A stretch of 64,000 nucleotides of DNA from Palsa-504 sp963800415. Its GTDB lineage: Bacteria; Actinomycetota; Actinomycetes; Streptosporangiales; Streptosporangiaceae. Position 1 is the stretch's first letter; each line of letters starts with the position of its first letter. Below, piece after piece: positions 1 to 8,212 of the stretch. The notes below the pieces were generated by a model. The model was not told where the DNA came from and ran no database searches. It saw only the letters and a program-made list of their open reading frames with translations. The stretch is from assembly GCA_963800415.1 (NCBI GenBank), contig CAWDBS010000073.1:1-64000 (forward strand), read 5' to 3'. The position numbers and the translations under genes are program-made.

Positions 1-2
1 GC

Positions 3-386
3 AGGCCCCCGTCCGGGCCGAACGATGCACGGAACCTGGAGCGCCTGCTCGGCCTACTCGACGGGCTGGCCGACGCGCGGCTGACCATGGACATCTTCGG
101 CACGGTCGCGACCTACGTGATGGGCGCGGTCATGCGCGAAGCCCAGGAACTGCGGGTCCAGCGGGACCAGGAACGCGCCATGGCCGAGCTGACCGAGGAG
201 GAGATCAAGGCCCAGCACGAGCGGTACCGCGAGTGGTTCCAAGCCTCAGGGCGCTACTCGCGGATCGTGGCCCTGATGGAGTCGGGCGTCGACCCGGACG
301 ACCCGGCGACCAGGGACGAGCGCTTCCAGTTCGGCCTGGACTGCCTGCTCGACGGCATCGCCGCCCGGCTGGCGCCACTGGCGTAG
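3..386 (+). CDS. TetR family transcriptional regulator, C-terminal part (5' end outside window)
   Basis: The reading frame is open from base 3, so the gene starts left of the window; only the ligand-binding C-terminal half is present. The visible protein is all-helical and ends in a block (FGLDCLLDGIAARLA) typical of the tetracycline-repressor-like C-terminal domain. The N-terminal HTH is not visible. The gene lies 136 bp upstream of an HlyD-like adaptor gene, and the gap contains two copies of a 25-bp direct repeat that could be its operator. The assignment rests on fold-like composition and the C-terminal motif, so the family is likely but the ligand is unknown. Confidence 0.7.
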   Translation, partial: RPPSGPNDARNLERLLGLLDGLADARLTMDIFGTVATYVMGAVMREAQELRVQRDQERAMAELTEEEIKAQHERYREWFQASGRYSRIVALMESGVDPDDPATRDERFQFGLDCLLDGIAARLAPLA

Positions 387-406
387 CGGCGCCCTGATGA
401 TCTTCC

Positions 407-461
407 CGGTTGTTGCCCCTTTATCGGAAGTCTCATCGGTTGTTGCCCTTTTATCGGAAGT
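407..461. repeat. Two 25-bp direct repeats, putative operator between tetR and the hlyD-like gene
   Basis: The sequence CGGTTGTTGCCC-Y-TTTATCGGAAGT occurs at 407-431 and again at 437-461, with one mismatch and a 30-bp centre-to-centre spacing (about three helical turns). It is AT-richer than its surroundings and sits directly upstream of the HlyD-like gene. A role as tandem regulator site or promoter duplication is inference; no protein is known to bind it. Confidence 0.5.
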
Positions 462-522
462 TTCAGAAGTCCTCACGTACCTCCAGATATTCTTCAGCTG
501 CAAGCTTCGGTCTGGGAAGCAG

Positions 523-2241
523 ATGACGGTGGGGAAATGGCGAAGTGCGGATGCTCACGTGGAGGGTAGCGGGCACAGGCCCGGACCCTATGAGGCCGCG
601 CCCGGCCAGGTCAACGGTTCGGGCTGGTCGAGGTCCGGCGACCGTCGCGACTACCTGAACGAGCCGATTCCGTACGATGATCAGTACGATGACCCGGGCG
701 CGGCCGACGGCGCCGATCCCCGGCGTGGTCGCCACCGTGGCGGGCACGCAGGCCCGCCCCCCCGCGCCACCCTGTGGAGTTACGACGAGCAGCAGGCCGG
801 CGAGGCCCCGCCGCGGCGCGATCCTCGGCTCCCGTACGGCGCCCCGGTCATGCCGGGGGTCGCCGAGCCACCTGACCGCCTGGATGACTACTGGCTGGCC
901 GGCTCCCGGGCCCGTCCCCAGGTTCCGTCCCCCCCGTTGAACTACCCGTCGGCCATCTACCAGGAGAGTTACCAGGTACCACTCCCCGACCAGAGCTATC
1001 TGCCCGCCACCCGCCAGGATCATGCTGCCCCGGCCGTGCCGCAGAAGGCCGCGGTGAGCAGGCCGCGGGAGCGGGTCCGTGGCATGAACGCGGCGCTGGA
1101 GACCGGCGTGGCCGGCGTGGGCGAGATGGCGCCCGCGCGCCAGCCCGCCCGGCCGCGCCAGATGGTCGTGGCCGTGGTGGTTGCGGTCGTCGGCCTCGCG
1201 GCGGGCGCGCTGACCTACCAGAGCCTGGCCTCCGGCCCGGTGTCGTTCAGCGGCGAGGTCGTGCCGACCCACGTGTACGCGCTCAGCTTCGGGACGGCGG
1301 GCACGGTCACGGCGGTCAAGGTGCACGCCGGCGAGCACGTCACCGCGGGCGAGGTGCTCGCCACCCAGGACAACGGCCTGGCCCAGGCCGACCTGCAGGC
1401 GGCTAGGGACGCCAAGGCCGCCGCGGCGGCGGCCTTGTACGCCGACGAGCATCCGCAGCAGTCCAACGTCACCGTGCAGCAAGACGCCGTCGCGGCGTCG
1501 CAGGCCTCGCTGGCCAGCGTTACCTCGCGCGCGTCGGGCACGGACAGCCACGACCAGCTGCTCGTCAGCCAGCGCCAGCAAGAGGTGACGCTGGACGAGG
1601 CGAACCAGGCCAGCCAGTGCGGTACCGCCACCACGTCACCTGCCTGCCAGGCCCTGGCCGCCAAGGTCGCCACGGCGAAGCAGGAGCTGACCCAGGCGCA
1701 GGCCGCCGCAGCCGCGGATCACCAGGCTGGCCAGCAGCAGGAGCAGGCGGCGCAGAGCCAGCTCAGCGAGCGTCAGGCGGCCCTGCAGCAGGTCCAGGCA
1801 CAGGCCGGCGGCATGGGCGTGACGCTGGATCAGGCCAAACAGCGGCTCGCGGCGGCCAAGGTGACGGTGGCCCAAGACGTGCTCGCCGTCAAGGGCGCGA
1901 CGATCGTCGCGCCCTCGTCCGGCACCGTCGGCGCGGTGTCGGCGGCGGCAGGAGACAACATCAGCGACGGTAACGTGCACAACCCGGTGGTGACGGTGGA
2001 CAGTGGCCCGCTGATCGTCTCCGCCCACCTGCCGGGCACCGCGATCGGGGAGGTCCGGGTCGGGCAGCCGGTGGCGCTCGACATCCAGCCGCTCCATATC
2101 CGCCTGCAGGGCAAGGTCGTCCAGGTCAACCAGGTCGCGAGCCAGTCGCAGACATCGGTCAGCTACACCGTGATCTGCCAGGTCGACACGCGCGGCACTC
2201 AGCTGATGGCTGGCATGACCGTGAACATCACCCCGCAATGA
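523..2241 (+). CDS. HlyD/Alg44-like membrane fusion (adaptor) protein
   Basis: A protein of about 572 residues. Residues 1-210 are Pro/Arg/Gly-rich and probably cytoplasmic. One membrane span follows (MVVAVVVAVVGLAAGALTY), then an extracytoplasmic adaptor: a split biotinyl-lipoyl barrel (first half SFGTAGTVTAVKVHAGEHV, second half IVAPSSGTVGAVSAAAGD) flanking a long Ala/Gln-rich coiled-coil hairpin, and a beta-barrel tail. I chose the ATG at 523 because it follows a GGGAAG ribosome site; an upstream ATG at 397 lies within the repeat region. The stop overlaps the next start by 4 bp (ATGA). The partner is not an exporter ATPase but a GT2 synthase two genes on, which suggests polysaccharide secretion as with Alg44. 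Confidence 0.75.
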   Translation: MTVGKWRSADAHVEGSGHRPGPYEAAPGQVNGSGWSRSGDRRDYLNEPIPYDDQYDDPGAADGADPRRGRHRGGHAGPPPRATLWSYDEQQAGEAPPRRDPRLPYGAPVMPGVAEPPDRLDDYWLAGSRARPQVPSPPLNYPSAIYQESYQVPLPDQSYLPATRQDHAAPAVPQKAAVSRPRERVRGMNAALETGVAGVGEMAPARQPARPRQMVVAVVVAVVGLAAGALTYQSLASGPVSFSGEVVPTHVYALSFGTAGTVTAVKVHAGEHVTAGEVLATQDNGLAQADLQAARDAKAAAAAALYADEHPQQSNVTVQQDAVAASQASLASVTSRASGTDSHDQLLVSQRQQEVTLDEANQASQCGTATTSPACQALAAKVATAKQELTQAQAAAAADHQAGQQQEQAAQSQLSERQAALQQVQAQAGGMGVTLDQAKQRLAAAKVTVAQDVLAVKGATIVAPSSGTVGAVSAAAGDNISDGNVHNPVVTVDSGPLIVSAHLPGTAIGEVRVGQPVALDIQPLHIRLQGKVVQVNQVASQSQTSVSYTVICQVDTRGTQLMAGMTVNITPQ

Positions 2242-3164
2242 TCCGCGTGCGCAAGGCTCTGCTCACCGCCGTGCCGGCGGTGCTGCTCGTGACGCTGGCC
2301 ACGGCCTGCTCGGATCCCGGCGGCCCGCCGAACCAGCCGCCGGGCTCGGCGGCCTCGGCTACCCCAGCGGGGACGTGTCACGCCGGTGTCAGCGGCGCCG
2401 AGAACTGGATCATGGGCAGCGGCGAGCTGTCCGCCGCGCAGTCCGCCAGCGCGTCGTCCTTGCGGTACGCGGTCAGCTCGGCGCACCTGTTCGTGCTCCT
2501 GCTCCGCGGCCAGACCAGCACGGCCGGGCAGGAGGTGGCGGACTTCCGCAGCTACGCCGAGCTCAAGAAGATGATCAGGCAGCAGGCGATCCCGGCGGGC
2601 ATCCACTGGCTGATGTACGACAACGAGCAGTGGTCGCTGACGCCGGCCGGCGAGCAGGCCGACCCGGTGCGCTACGAGCAGCTCTTCGCCAAGCTGGCGC
2701 ACCGGCACGGGTACCGGGTCATCCTGGCCCCGGCGCAGGATCTGGTGCCCGGCTTCGACAAGAACAGCTTCCGCGGCGGCAAGGCGGTGTGGCCGTCCTA
2801 CCTGTCCATGGGGCTGGCCACCGCGTCGGCCCGGTCAGCGGACATCTACGAGATCCAGGCGCAGCCGTACGAGATGAGCGTCTACCGGTCGCAGCGCGCC
2901 TACGCGGATTTCGTGGCGGCCGCGGCCGCCCAGGCCCGCGCGGCCAACCCGAACGTGGTGGTCTACGCGGGCCTGTCCACGCAGCGGGTGAGCACCGCCG
3001 CACAGCTGCTCCAGGACTACGAGGCGACCCGGACCGTGGTGGACGGTTACTGGCTCAACATCCCGCGGCATGACCAGCCGGGCCCGCCGGCCCTGGCGGA
3101 CCAGTTCCTCAGGACCCTCCCCGCCTCCGCCTCGGCCAGCGCGGCGGCCTGCGCCGGGACCTGA
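2238..3164 (+). CDS. Secreted lipoprotein, possible TIM-barrel glycosidase-like protein
   Basis: The N-terminus is a lipoprotein signal with lipobox LATAC, so the mature protein should be acylated at Cys24. The roughly 285-residue mature domain alternates strands and helices (segments such as IPAGIHWLMYDNEQW, YRVILAPAQDLV, NPNVVVYAGLSTQ, VDGYWLNIPR), as in (beta/alpha)8 glycoside hydrolases, but I recognise no named family and cannot assign catalytic acids. It overlaps the HlyD-like gene by 4 bp and is followed after 13 bp by the GT2 synthase. I infer a role in modifying or trimming the secreted polymer, comparable to glycanases encoded with other synthase-dependent exopolysaccharide systems. 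Confidence 0.6.
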   Translation: MIRVRKALLTAVPAVLLVTLATACSDPGGPPNQPPGSAASATPAGTCHAGVSGAENWIMGSGELSAAQSASASSLRYAVSSAHLFVLLLRGQTSTAGQEVADFRSYAELKKMIRQQAIPAGIHWLMYDNEQWSLTPAGEQADPVRYEQLFAKLAHRHGYRVILAPAQDLVPGFDKNSFRGGKAVWPSYLSMGLATASARSADIYEIQAQPYEMSVYRSQRAYADFVAAAAAQARAANPNVVVYAGLSTQRVSTAAQLLQDYEATRTVVDGYWLNIPRHDQPGPPALADQFLRTLPASASASAAACAGT

Positions 3165-3177
3165 GCCGGCCGCTCGC

Positions 3178-5148
3178 ATGTACAACTACGACGCGCTGGC
3201 GCTGCTGCTGGCCGACGCCGCCGTCCTGGCCGTCATCATCCTCCAGCCCCTGTCCCGGCGCTACGACGACTCCGACCGGGGCCGCGGCACGGTGGTGAAG
3301 CTGCCGCCCTTCGGCCGCCAGTCGCTGCCCAGGGCGGGCATCTTCCTGGTCGCGGCGGCCGCGGTGGGCAGCCTGGTGGTCATCGAACGCCACCCCTCGG
3401 TCACCCAGCTGTACCACCAGGCGCTGCTGCGCCTGCTCCACTGGCTGATCCGGGACCCGTCGGTGGTCAGCGCCTACGCGCGCCAGCTGGTGCCGCTCGT
3501 GCCGGCCGCCTTTGTCGGCTACCTGGTCACCGCGGCGATCGTCATGCCGAGCACGGCCGGGCGCCGGCTCATGATCCTGCTGCATGCGCCGCTGTTCGTC
3601 GCCGCGTCGCTGCTCACCGACTGCCTGCTCGCGGTGGCCGTGACCGCGCTGCACGTGCGGCCCTGGCCGGCCCCGCTGATCAGCATGTACCTGCAGTACT
3701 TCGTTGGCTACCTCGTCGTGTTCCGGCTCTTCTTCACCAGCCACCAGCTGCCGAAGCTCACCCCGGTGCCGCGGCTGCGGCGCGGCGACCTGCGCGACAA
3801 CGTCACCCTGATCCTGTGCGTGCTCAGCGCCACCTGTGTCGTCTTCGCCGTGACGCTCACGCTGTACCGGATGATCGGCGTCAACACCGTGCTCGGCTCG
3901 ATCATCCTGATTCCGGTCCAGCTCGGCGTCATCGACCTGCTGGCGATCTTCCTCATCCTGGTCCGGCAGGCGGGCGGCCGGCTGCCCGGCCCGCCCGCGG
4001 AGCGGCCGCCGCTGAACGTCATCATCCCGGCCTACAACGAGTCGGTCTGCATCGAGCGCCTGCTGTGGTCGATCGACCGCGCGGCCGGCCGGTACGGCGG
4101 CCCGGTCCACGTGATCATGTGCGACGACGGGTCGACCGACGACACCAAGGCGCTCGCCGAGGCCGTAATGGCCTCGTTCGGCCACGCCACCGGCGTCGTG
4201 ATCCAGGGCACGCACACCGGCAAGTCCAAGGCGCTCAACCTGGCGCTCGAGCGCTGCACCGCCGATTTCGTCTACCGGCTCGACGCCGATTGCGCCATCG
4301 ACCAGGACGCCTTCGTCTACTCGGTGGCACGGTTCCTCGCCGACCCGCGGGTCGGCCTGGTCGGAGCCCTGCACATGCCGAAGGAGCCGTACGTTACCTG
4401 GATCCACCGGATGCGGGCCTTCGAGCTGTTCTACTCGTTCGGCTTCCTGCGGGTGGCCCAGTCCCAGATCGACTCGGTGCCGTGCATCCCGGGCAGCTTC
4501 TGCGCCTTCCGGCGCGAGGCGGCCCTGGCCATCGGCGGCTTCGTGACCGGCATGTACGGCGAGGACGCCGACTTCACCTGCGGCATCGTGCGCCTGGGCT
4601 ACCGGGCGGCGATCGACACCCGGGTGGTGTCCTACGAGGACGTGCCGACCACGGTGCGGCAGCTGCGGGTGCAGCGGTTCCGGTGGGGCATCGGCGGCCG
4701 GCTGGTCTATACGCGCTTCGTACCGTTCAACCGGGACGTCGGCGCGCCGGGACCGCGGTTCTGGTTCCAGATGACCCGGGGGGCGGGCACGCACATGATG
4801 GTGCCCGCGCACGTCTTCCTGTGGCTGATGAGCCTGGAGTACGCGATCATCCAGCCGGACGTGCATCACAACCTGGGGAAGTGGTTCGGGTTCCTGCTGA
4901 CCGCGCAGGCCCTCGCCCTGGTGCCGAAGTTCCTCGTCCTGGCGTACTACCGCAGACTCCGGCTGCTGCCCTGGATGGTGCTGTGGATACCGTTCGAGCT
5001 GCTCAAGCGGTTCTTCCTGCTCGAGGCGCTGCTCGCCTACCGGATGCGGCCGGTGAAGCCGCCGCTGCCGGTGCGCGCGCGGTACCCCACCTGGCGGTCG
5101 ATGCTGCCGCCGTGGCGGCCGCCCGCCGCCGAGAACGCGAGCGCCTGA
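3178..5148 (+). CDS. Processive family 2 glycosyltransferase, membrane polysaccharide synthase (BcsA/Alg8-like)
   Basis: A 656-residue integral membrane synthase. The N-terminal 290 residues contain about seven hydrophobic segments. The cytosolic GT-A domain begins at NVIIPAYNES and shows the full processive set: CDDGSTDDT, the DxD-type LDADC, the acceptor-site MYGEDADFT, and QRFRW (QxxRW) before the C-terminal helices. Three further membrane segments close the protein. I chose the ATG at 3178, just after the lipoprotein stop; an upstream in-frame ATG lies inside the previous gene. No PilZ domain is visible. With an HlyD-like partner and no BcsB, the set most resembles the Alg8/Alg44 alginate synthase. 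The sugar substrate cannot be read from sequence. Confidence 0.85.
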   Translation: MYNYDALALLLADAAVLAVIILQPLSRRYDDSDRGRGTVVKLPPFGRQSLPRAGIFLVAAAAVGSLVVIERHPSVTQLYHQALLRLLHWLIRDPSVVSAYARQLVPLVPAAFVGYLVTAAIVMPSTAGRRLMILLHAPLFVAASLLTDCLLAVAVTALHVRPWPAPLISMYLQYFVGYLVVFRLFFTSHQLPKLTPVPRLRRGDLRDNVTLILCVLSATCVVFAVTLTLYRMIGVNTVLGSIILIPVQLGVIDLLAIFLILVRQAGGRLPGPPAERPPLNVIIPAYNESVCIERLLWSIDRAAGRYGGPVHVIMCDDGSTDDTKALAEAVMASFGHATGVVIQGTHTGKSKALNLALERCTADFVYRLDADCAIDQDAFVYSVARFLADPRVGLVGALHMPKEPYVTWIHRMRAFELFYSFGFLRVAQSQIDSVPCIPGSFCAFRREAALAIGGFVTGMYGEDADFTCGIVRLGYRAAIDTRVVSYEDVPTTVRQLRVQRFRWGIGGRLVYTRFVPFNRDVGAPGPRFWFQMTRGAGTHMMVPAHVFLWLMSLEYAIIQPDVHHNLGKWFGFLLTAQALALVPKFLVLAYYRRLRLLPWMVLWIPFELLKRFFLLEALLAYRMRPVKPPLPVRARYPTWRSMLPPWRPPAAENASA

Positions 5149-5177
5149 CGGCCGGGCCGGGGCCCTCAGCCAGCCGT

Positions 5178-5183
5178 TAGGCT
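5178..5183 (+). promoter_or_regulatory. -10-like TAGGCT hexamer for a leaderless transcript
   Basis: TAGGCT fits the actinobacterial TANNNT -10 and ends 7 nt before the GTG start at 5190, the spacing expected for leaderless mRNA; no ribosome site is visible. The same hexamer at the same spacing precedes the small gene at 29620. No clear -35 is seen. Confidence 0.4.
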
Positions 5184-5189
5184 GACGGG

Positions 5190-5945
5190 GTGGCTGAACT
5201 GGCAGGCCCGGAACCGGTGCCGGACGGGACCGCCGACGTCTGGTGGGCGGGCCGGCGGGACGCGTCGGCCCGGCACGCCGTCCTTCTCGACGAGACTGAG
5301 CGGCGGCGCTGGGCGGCCTTCCACCGCGAGGAGGACCGGGAGCGCTTCCTGACCGGGTGCGTGCTCGCGAAGACCGCGCTGGCCCGGTATACCGGCCAGC
5401 GCCCGGCGGAGGTGCGCTTCGACCGCACCTGCGGCCAGTGCGGCGAGCCGCACGGCAAGCCGGTCATCGAGGGCAGCGGCATCGAGCATTCGGTCACGCA
5501 CTCCGGTGACCTGGTCGCGGTTGCCGTGGCGGGGGCTCCCGTCGGCGTGGATGTGGAGCAGCTCGACCGAGGCCCGCGCCCGCTGGGCGGTGACGGCGAT
5601 CCGCAGGCGCTCGCGCGCCTAGTGCTGTCCGCGGCCGAACAGGCAGCGCTGGCCAGCGTCCCGCCAGCCGACCGGACCCGCGCCTTCCTGGTCGCGTGGA
5701 CCAGGAAGGAAGCCGTGACCAAGGCGACCGGGGATGGCCTGCACGCCGCGTTCAGCGGCGTGGTTGTGGCCGCCGACGCGGGCCCGCCCCGGCTGGCGTC
5801 CTGGCCCTACCCGCGGTCTCCGCGGGAGGTGTCTCTTCTCGACCTGGACGCGGACCCCGGGTACGTGGCGGCGCTCGCGGTCATCGGCCGCTGTGAGGCG
5901 GTGCGGGCCAGGGACGGTTCGGCGTTGCTCGCTGACCTGACCTGA
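5190..5945 (+). CDS. 4'-phosphopantetheinyl transferase superfamily protein (Sfp-type)
   Basis: This enzyme type transfers phosphopantetheine from CoA to a serine of carrier proteins in fatty-acid, polyketide or nonribosomal peptide synthesis. The 251-residue length and two signature motifs support an Sfp-type pseudo-dimer: VGVDVEQLDR (metal and CoA-binding Asp) and WTRKEAVTKATG (WxxKEAxxK). An SVTHSGD block precedes the first motif, as in the family. The GTG start at 5190 is preceded by a TAGGCT promoter-like hexamer and no ribosome site, so translation may be leaderless. It lies 41 bp after the GT2 synthase on the same strand, but a functional link is not obvious. Confidence 0.85.
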   Translation: MAELAGPEPVPDGTADVWWAGRRDASARHAVLLDETERRRWAAFHREEDRERFLTGCVLAKTALARYTGQRPAEVRFDRTCGQCGEPHGKPVIEGSGIEHSVTHSGDLVAVAVAGAPVGVDVEQLDRGPRPLGGDGDPQALARLVLSAAEQAALASVPPADRTRAFLVAWTRKEAVTKATGDGLHAAFSGVVVAADAGPPRLASWPYPRSPREVSLLDLDADPGYVAALAVIGRCEAVRARDGSALLADLT

Positions 5946-6023
5946 GACCGCAAGATCGGATGTCTCCAGGGGTCGGTGCCCGGCGCGGCCGCGTCTTGTA
6001 GCGTGGCGGGCGGAGGCGGCTTG

Positions 6024-6761
6024 ATGCGTATCGGCTTGTTCGTCACGTGCCTGACCGACACGCTGTTCCCGGACACCGGCAAGGCAGTGGTGGCGGTCCT
6101 GGAGCGGCTGGGTCATCAGGTGGATTTCCCGCTGGCCCAGACATGCTGCGGTCAGATGCATTTCAACACCGGTTACCGGCGGGAGGCAGTGCCGATGGCG
6201 CGCGGGTTCGCCGCTGCCTTCAGCGGCTTCGAAGCGGTGGTGACCCCCTCGGCCTCGTGCGCCTCGATGGTCCGGGAGTACTTTCCGGCACTGGCCGCCG
6301 AGGCGCGGGATCCGGGCCTGGCCCGGGCGCTGGCCGAGGTCGCGCCCCGGACCCATGAGCTTTCGGCGTTCCTGGCCGGGGTGCTGGGGGTGACCGATGT
6401 AGGTGCGTACTTCCCGCACCGGGTGACGTATCACCCGAGCTGTCATTCGCTGCGGATGCTCAAGATCGGGGACGCCCCGCTGCGGCTGCTGCGCGCGGTG
6501 CGCGGCCTGGACCTGGCCGACCTGCCGGACGCCGATACGTGCTGCGGGTTCGGCGGCACGTTCGCGGTGAAGAACCCCGACGTGTCGGCCGCGATCTGCG
6601 CGGACAAGGTGGCGGCGGTCCGCCAGAGCGGGGCCGAGGTGCTCTGCGCGGCGGACAACTCGTGCCTGATGCACATCGGCGGCGCGCTGGCGCGGCAGCG
6701 GTCCGGGGTGGCGGTCATGCACCTGGCGGAGATCCTGGCCCGTACCGAGGAGACCCGATGA
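6024..6761 (+). CDS. lutA: (Fe-S)-binding protein, L-lactate oxidation complex subunit LutA
   Basis: LutA is the CCG-domain subunit of the LutABC iron-sulfur complex that oxidises L-lactate to pyruvate. Two cysteine-rich CCG modules are visible: TCCGQMHFNTGY in the N-terminal half and DTCCGFGGTF in the C-terminal half, each preceded by a single Cys block (ASCAS, PSCHS). The length of 245 residues is normal. I chose the ATG at 6024 because it follows GGCGGAGG and begins MRIGLFVTCL, the usual start; the longer frame from 5976 has no support. The stop overlaps the lutB start (ATGATGA), so the three lut genes form one translationally coupled operon. Confidence 0.9.
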   Translation: MRIGLFVTCLTDTLFPDTGKAVVAVLERLGHQVDFPLAQTCCGQMHFNTGYRREAVPMARGFAAAFSGFEAVVTPSASCASMVREYFPALAAEARDPGLARALAEVAPRTHELSAFLAGVLGVTDVGAYFPHRVTYHPSCHSLRMLKIGDAPLRLLRAVRGLDLADLPDADTCCGFGGTFAVKNPDVSAAICADKVAAVRQSGAEVLCAADNSCLMHIGGALARQRSGVAVMHLAEILARTEETR

Positions 6762-8212
6762 TGGCCCCGGGCGGGGAAATGCCTACGTATCTGGGCATGC
6801 CGTCGTTCCCGGTCGCAGCCAGATCCGCGGTGGCCGATTCCCAGCTGCGGGCCAACTTGACGCACGCCACGCACACGATCCGGGCCAAGCGGGCGAGCGC
6901 CGTCGCCGAGCTCTCCGACTGGGAGGAGCTGCGCCAAGCGGCCAAGGCGATCAAGGACCATACGCTGGCCCACCTGGACACCTACCTGCTCCGGCTGGAG
7001 GCCAACGTGACCCGGGCGGGCGGCCACGTGCACTGGGCGGCGGACGCGGACCAGGCGAATGCGATCGTGGCGGGCCTGGTCCGCGCCGCCGGCGCCGACG
7101 GCGTAGTCAAGGTGAAGTCGATGGCCACCCAGGAAACCGGGCTGAACGAGGCGCTGGCCGCCGACGGCATCGGCGCGCTGGAGACCGACCTGGCCGAGCT
7201 CATCGTCCAGCTCGGCCACGACCGGCCCAGCCACATCCTGGTGCCGGCCATCCACCGGAACCGGGCCGAGATCAGGGAGATCTTCCGCACCCAGATGCCG
7301 GACGCGCCGGCCGGCCTGACCGACGACCCGGCGGCGCTGGCCGCCGCCGCCCGGACCCATCTGCGCCAGGCGTTCCTGTCCGCGCAGGTGGGCGTGTCCG
7401 GCGCGAACTTCGCCATCGCCGAGACCGGATCGCTGGTGGTGGTGGAGTCCGAGGGCAACGGCCGGATGTGCCTGACGCTGCCGCGCACCCTCATCTCTGT
7501 GGTGGGGATCGAGAAGATCCTGCCGTCCTGGCGCGACCTGGAGGTGTTCCTGGCGCTGCTGCCCCGGTCCTCCACCGCCGAGCGGATGAACCCGTACACC
7601 TCGATCTGGACCGGCATCACGCCCGGAGACGGACCGCAGGACTTCCACCTGGTGCTGCTGGACAACGGCCGCACCTCCGCGCTGGCCGACCAGACCGGCC
7701 GGCAGGCGCTGCGCTGCATCAGGTGCTCGGCCTGCCTGAACGTGTGCCCGGTCTACGAGCGGACCGGCGGCCACGCCTACGGCTCGCCGTACCCGGGCCC
7801 GATCGGCGCGATCATCTCCCCGCTGCTGCGTGGCGTCACCTCCCCGGTCGACGCGTCGCTGCCCTACGCCTCCACCCTGTGCGGCGCCTGCTACGAGGTG
7901 TGCCCGGTGGCGATCAACATCCCCGAGGCCCTGGTCCACTTGCGCGCCAAGGTCGTCGACGCCAAGCGGGAGAGGCGGTTTTCTCCCGAACGAGCGGTAT
8001 TCCAGGCGTCCGGCCGGGTGCTGAGTTCACCCCGGCTGCTGGCCGCCGCGCAGCGCGCCGCGGCCAGGGGCGGCCGGCTGGTGGCCAGGTCCGGCCGGAT
8101 CAGGCGGCTGCCGCCGCCGCTGGCCGGCTGGACCGAGACCAGGGACGCCCCGGCCCCGCCGCCGGAATCGTTCCGCGCCTGGTGGGCCCGGACTAGGGGA
8201 ACCCGCTCATGA
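6758..8212 (+). CDS. lutB: L-lactate oxidation iron-sulfur protein LutB
   Basis: A 484-residue subunit with an N-terminal LUD (DUF162) domain and a C-terminal pair of 4Fe-4S motifs, CIRCSACLNVCPVYERTGG and CGACYEVCPVAINIP, followed by the DUF3390 tail. The order matches the B. subtilis LutB/E. coli YkgF family. The start is one of two adjacent ATGs (6758 or 6761) overlapping the lutA stop. The lutC start overlaps its stop by 4 bp. The complex is expected at the cytoplasmic face, passing electrons to the respiratory chain. No LutR/FadR-type regulator is adjacent in this window. Confidence 0.9.
   Translation: MMAPGGEMPTYLGMPSFPVAARSAVADSQLRANLTHATHTIRAKRASAVAELSDWEELRQAAKAIKDHTLAHLDTYLLRLEANVTRAGGHVHWAADADQANAIVAGLVRAAGADGVVKVKSMATQETGLNEALAADGIGALETDLAELIVQLGHDRPSHILVPAIHRNRAEIREIFRTQMPDAPAGLTDDPAALAAAARTHLRQAFLSAQVGVSGANFAIAETGSLVVVESEGNGRMCLTLPRTLISVVGIEKILPSWRDLEVFLALLPRSSTAERMNPYTSIWTGITPGDGPQDFHLVLLDNGRTSALADQTGRQALRCIRCSACLNVCPVYERTGGHAYGSPYPGPIGAIISPLLRGVTSPVDASLPYASTLCGACYEVCPVAINIPEALVHLRAKVVDAKRERRFSPERAVFQASGRVLSSPRLLAAAQRAAARGGRLVARSGRIRRLPPPLAGWTETRDAPAPPPESFRAWWARTRGTRS

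Noticed and set aside
3109..4869. 586-residue minus-strand open frame opposite the GT2 synthase
   Set aside because: It is a high-GC shadow: His/Arg/Asp-rich with no family motif, lying fully antisense to a gene with complete catalytic motifs.
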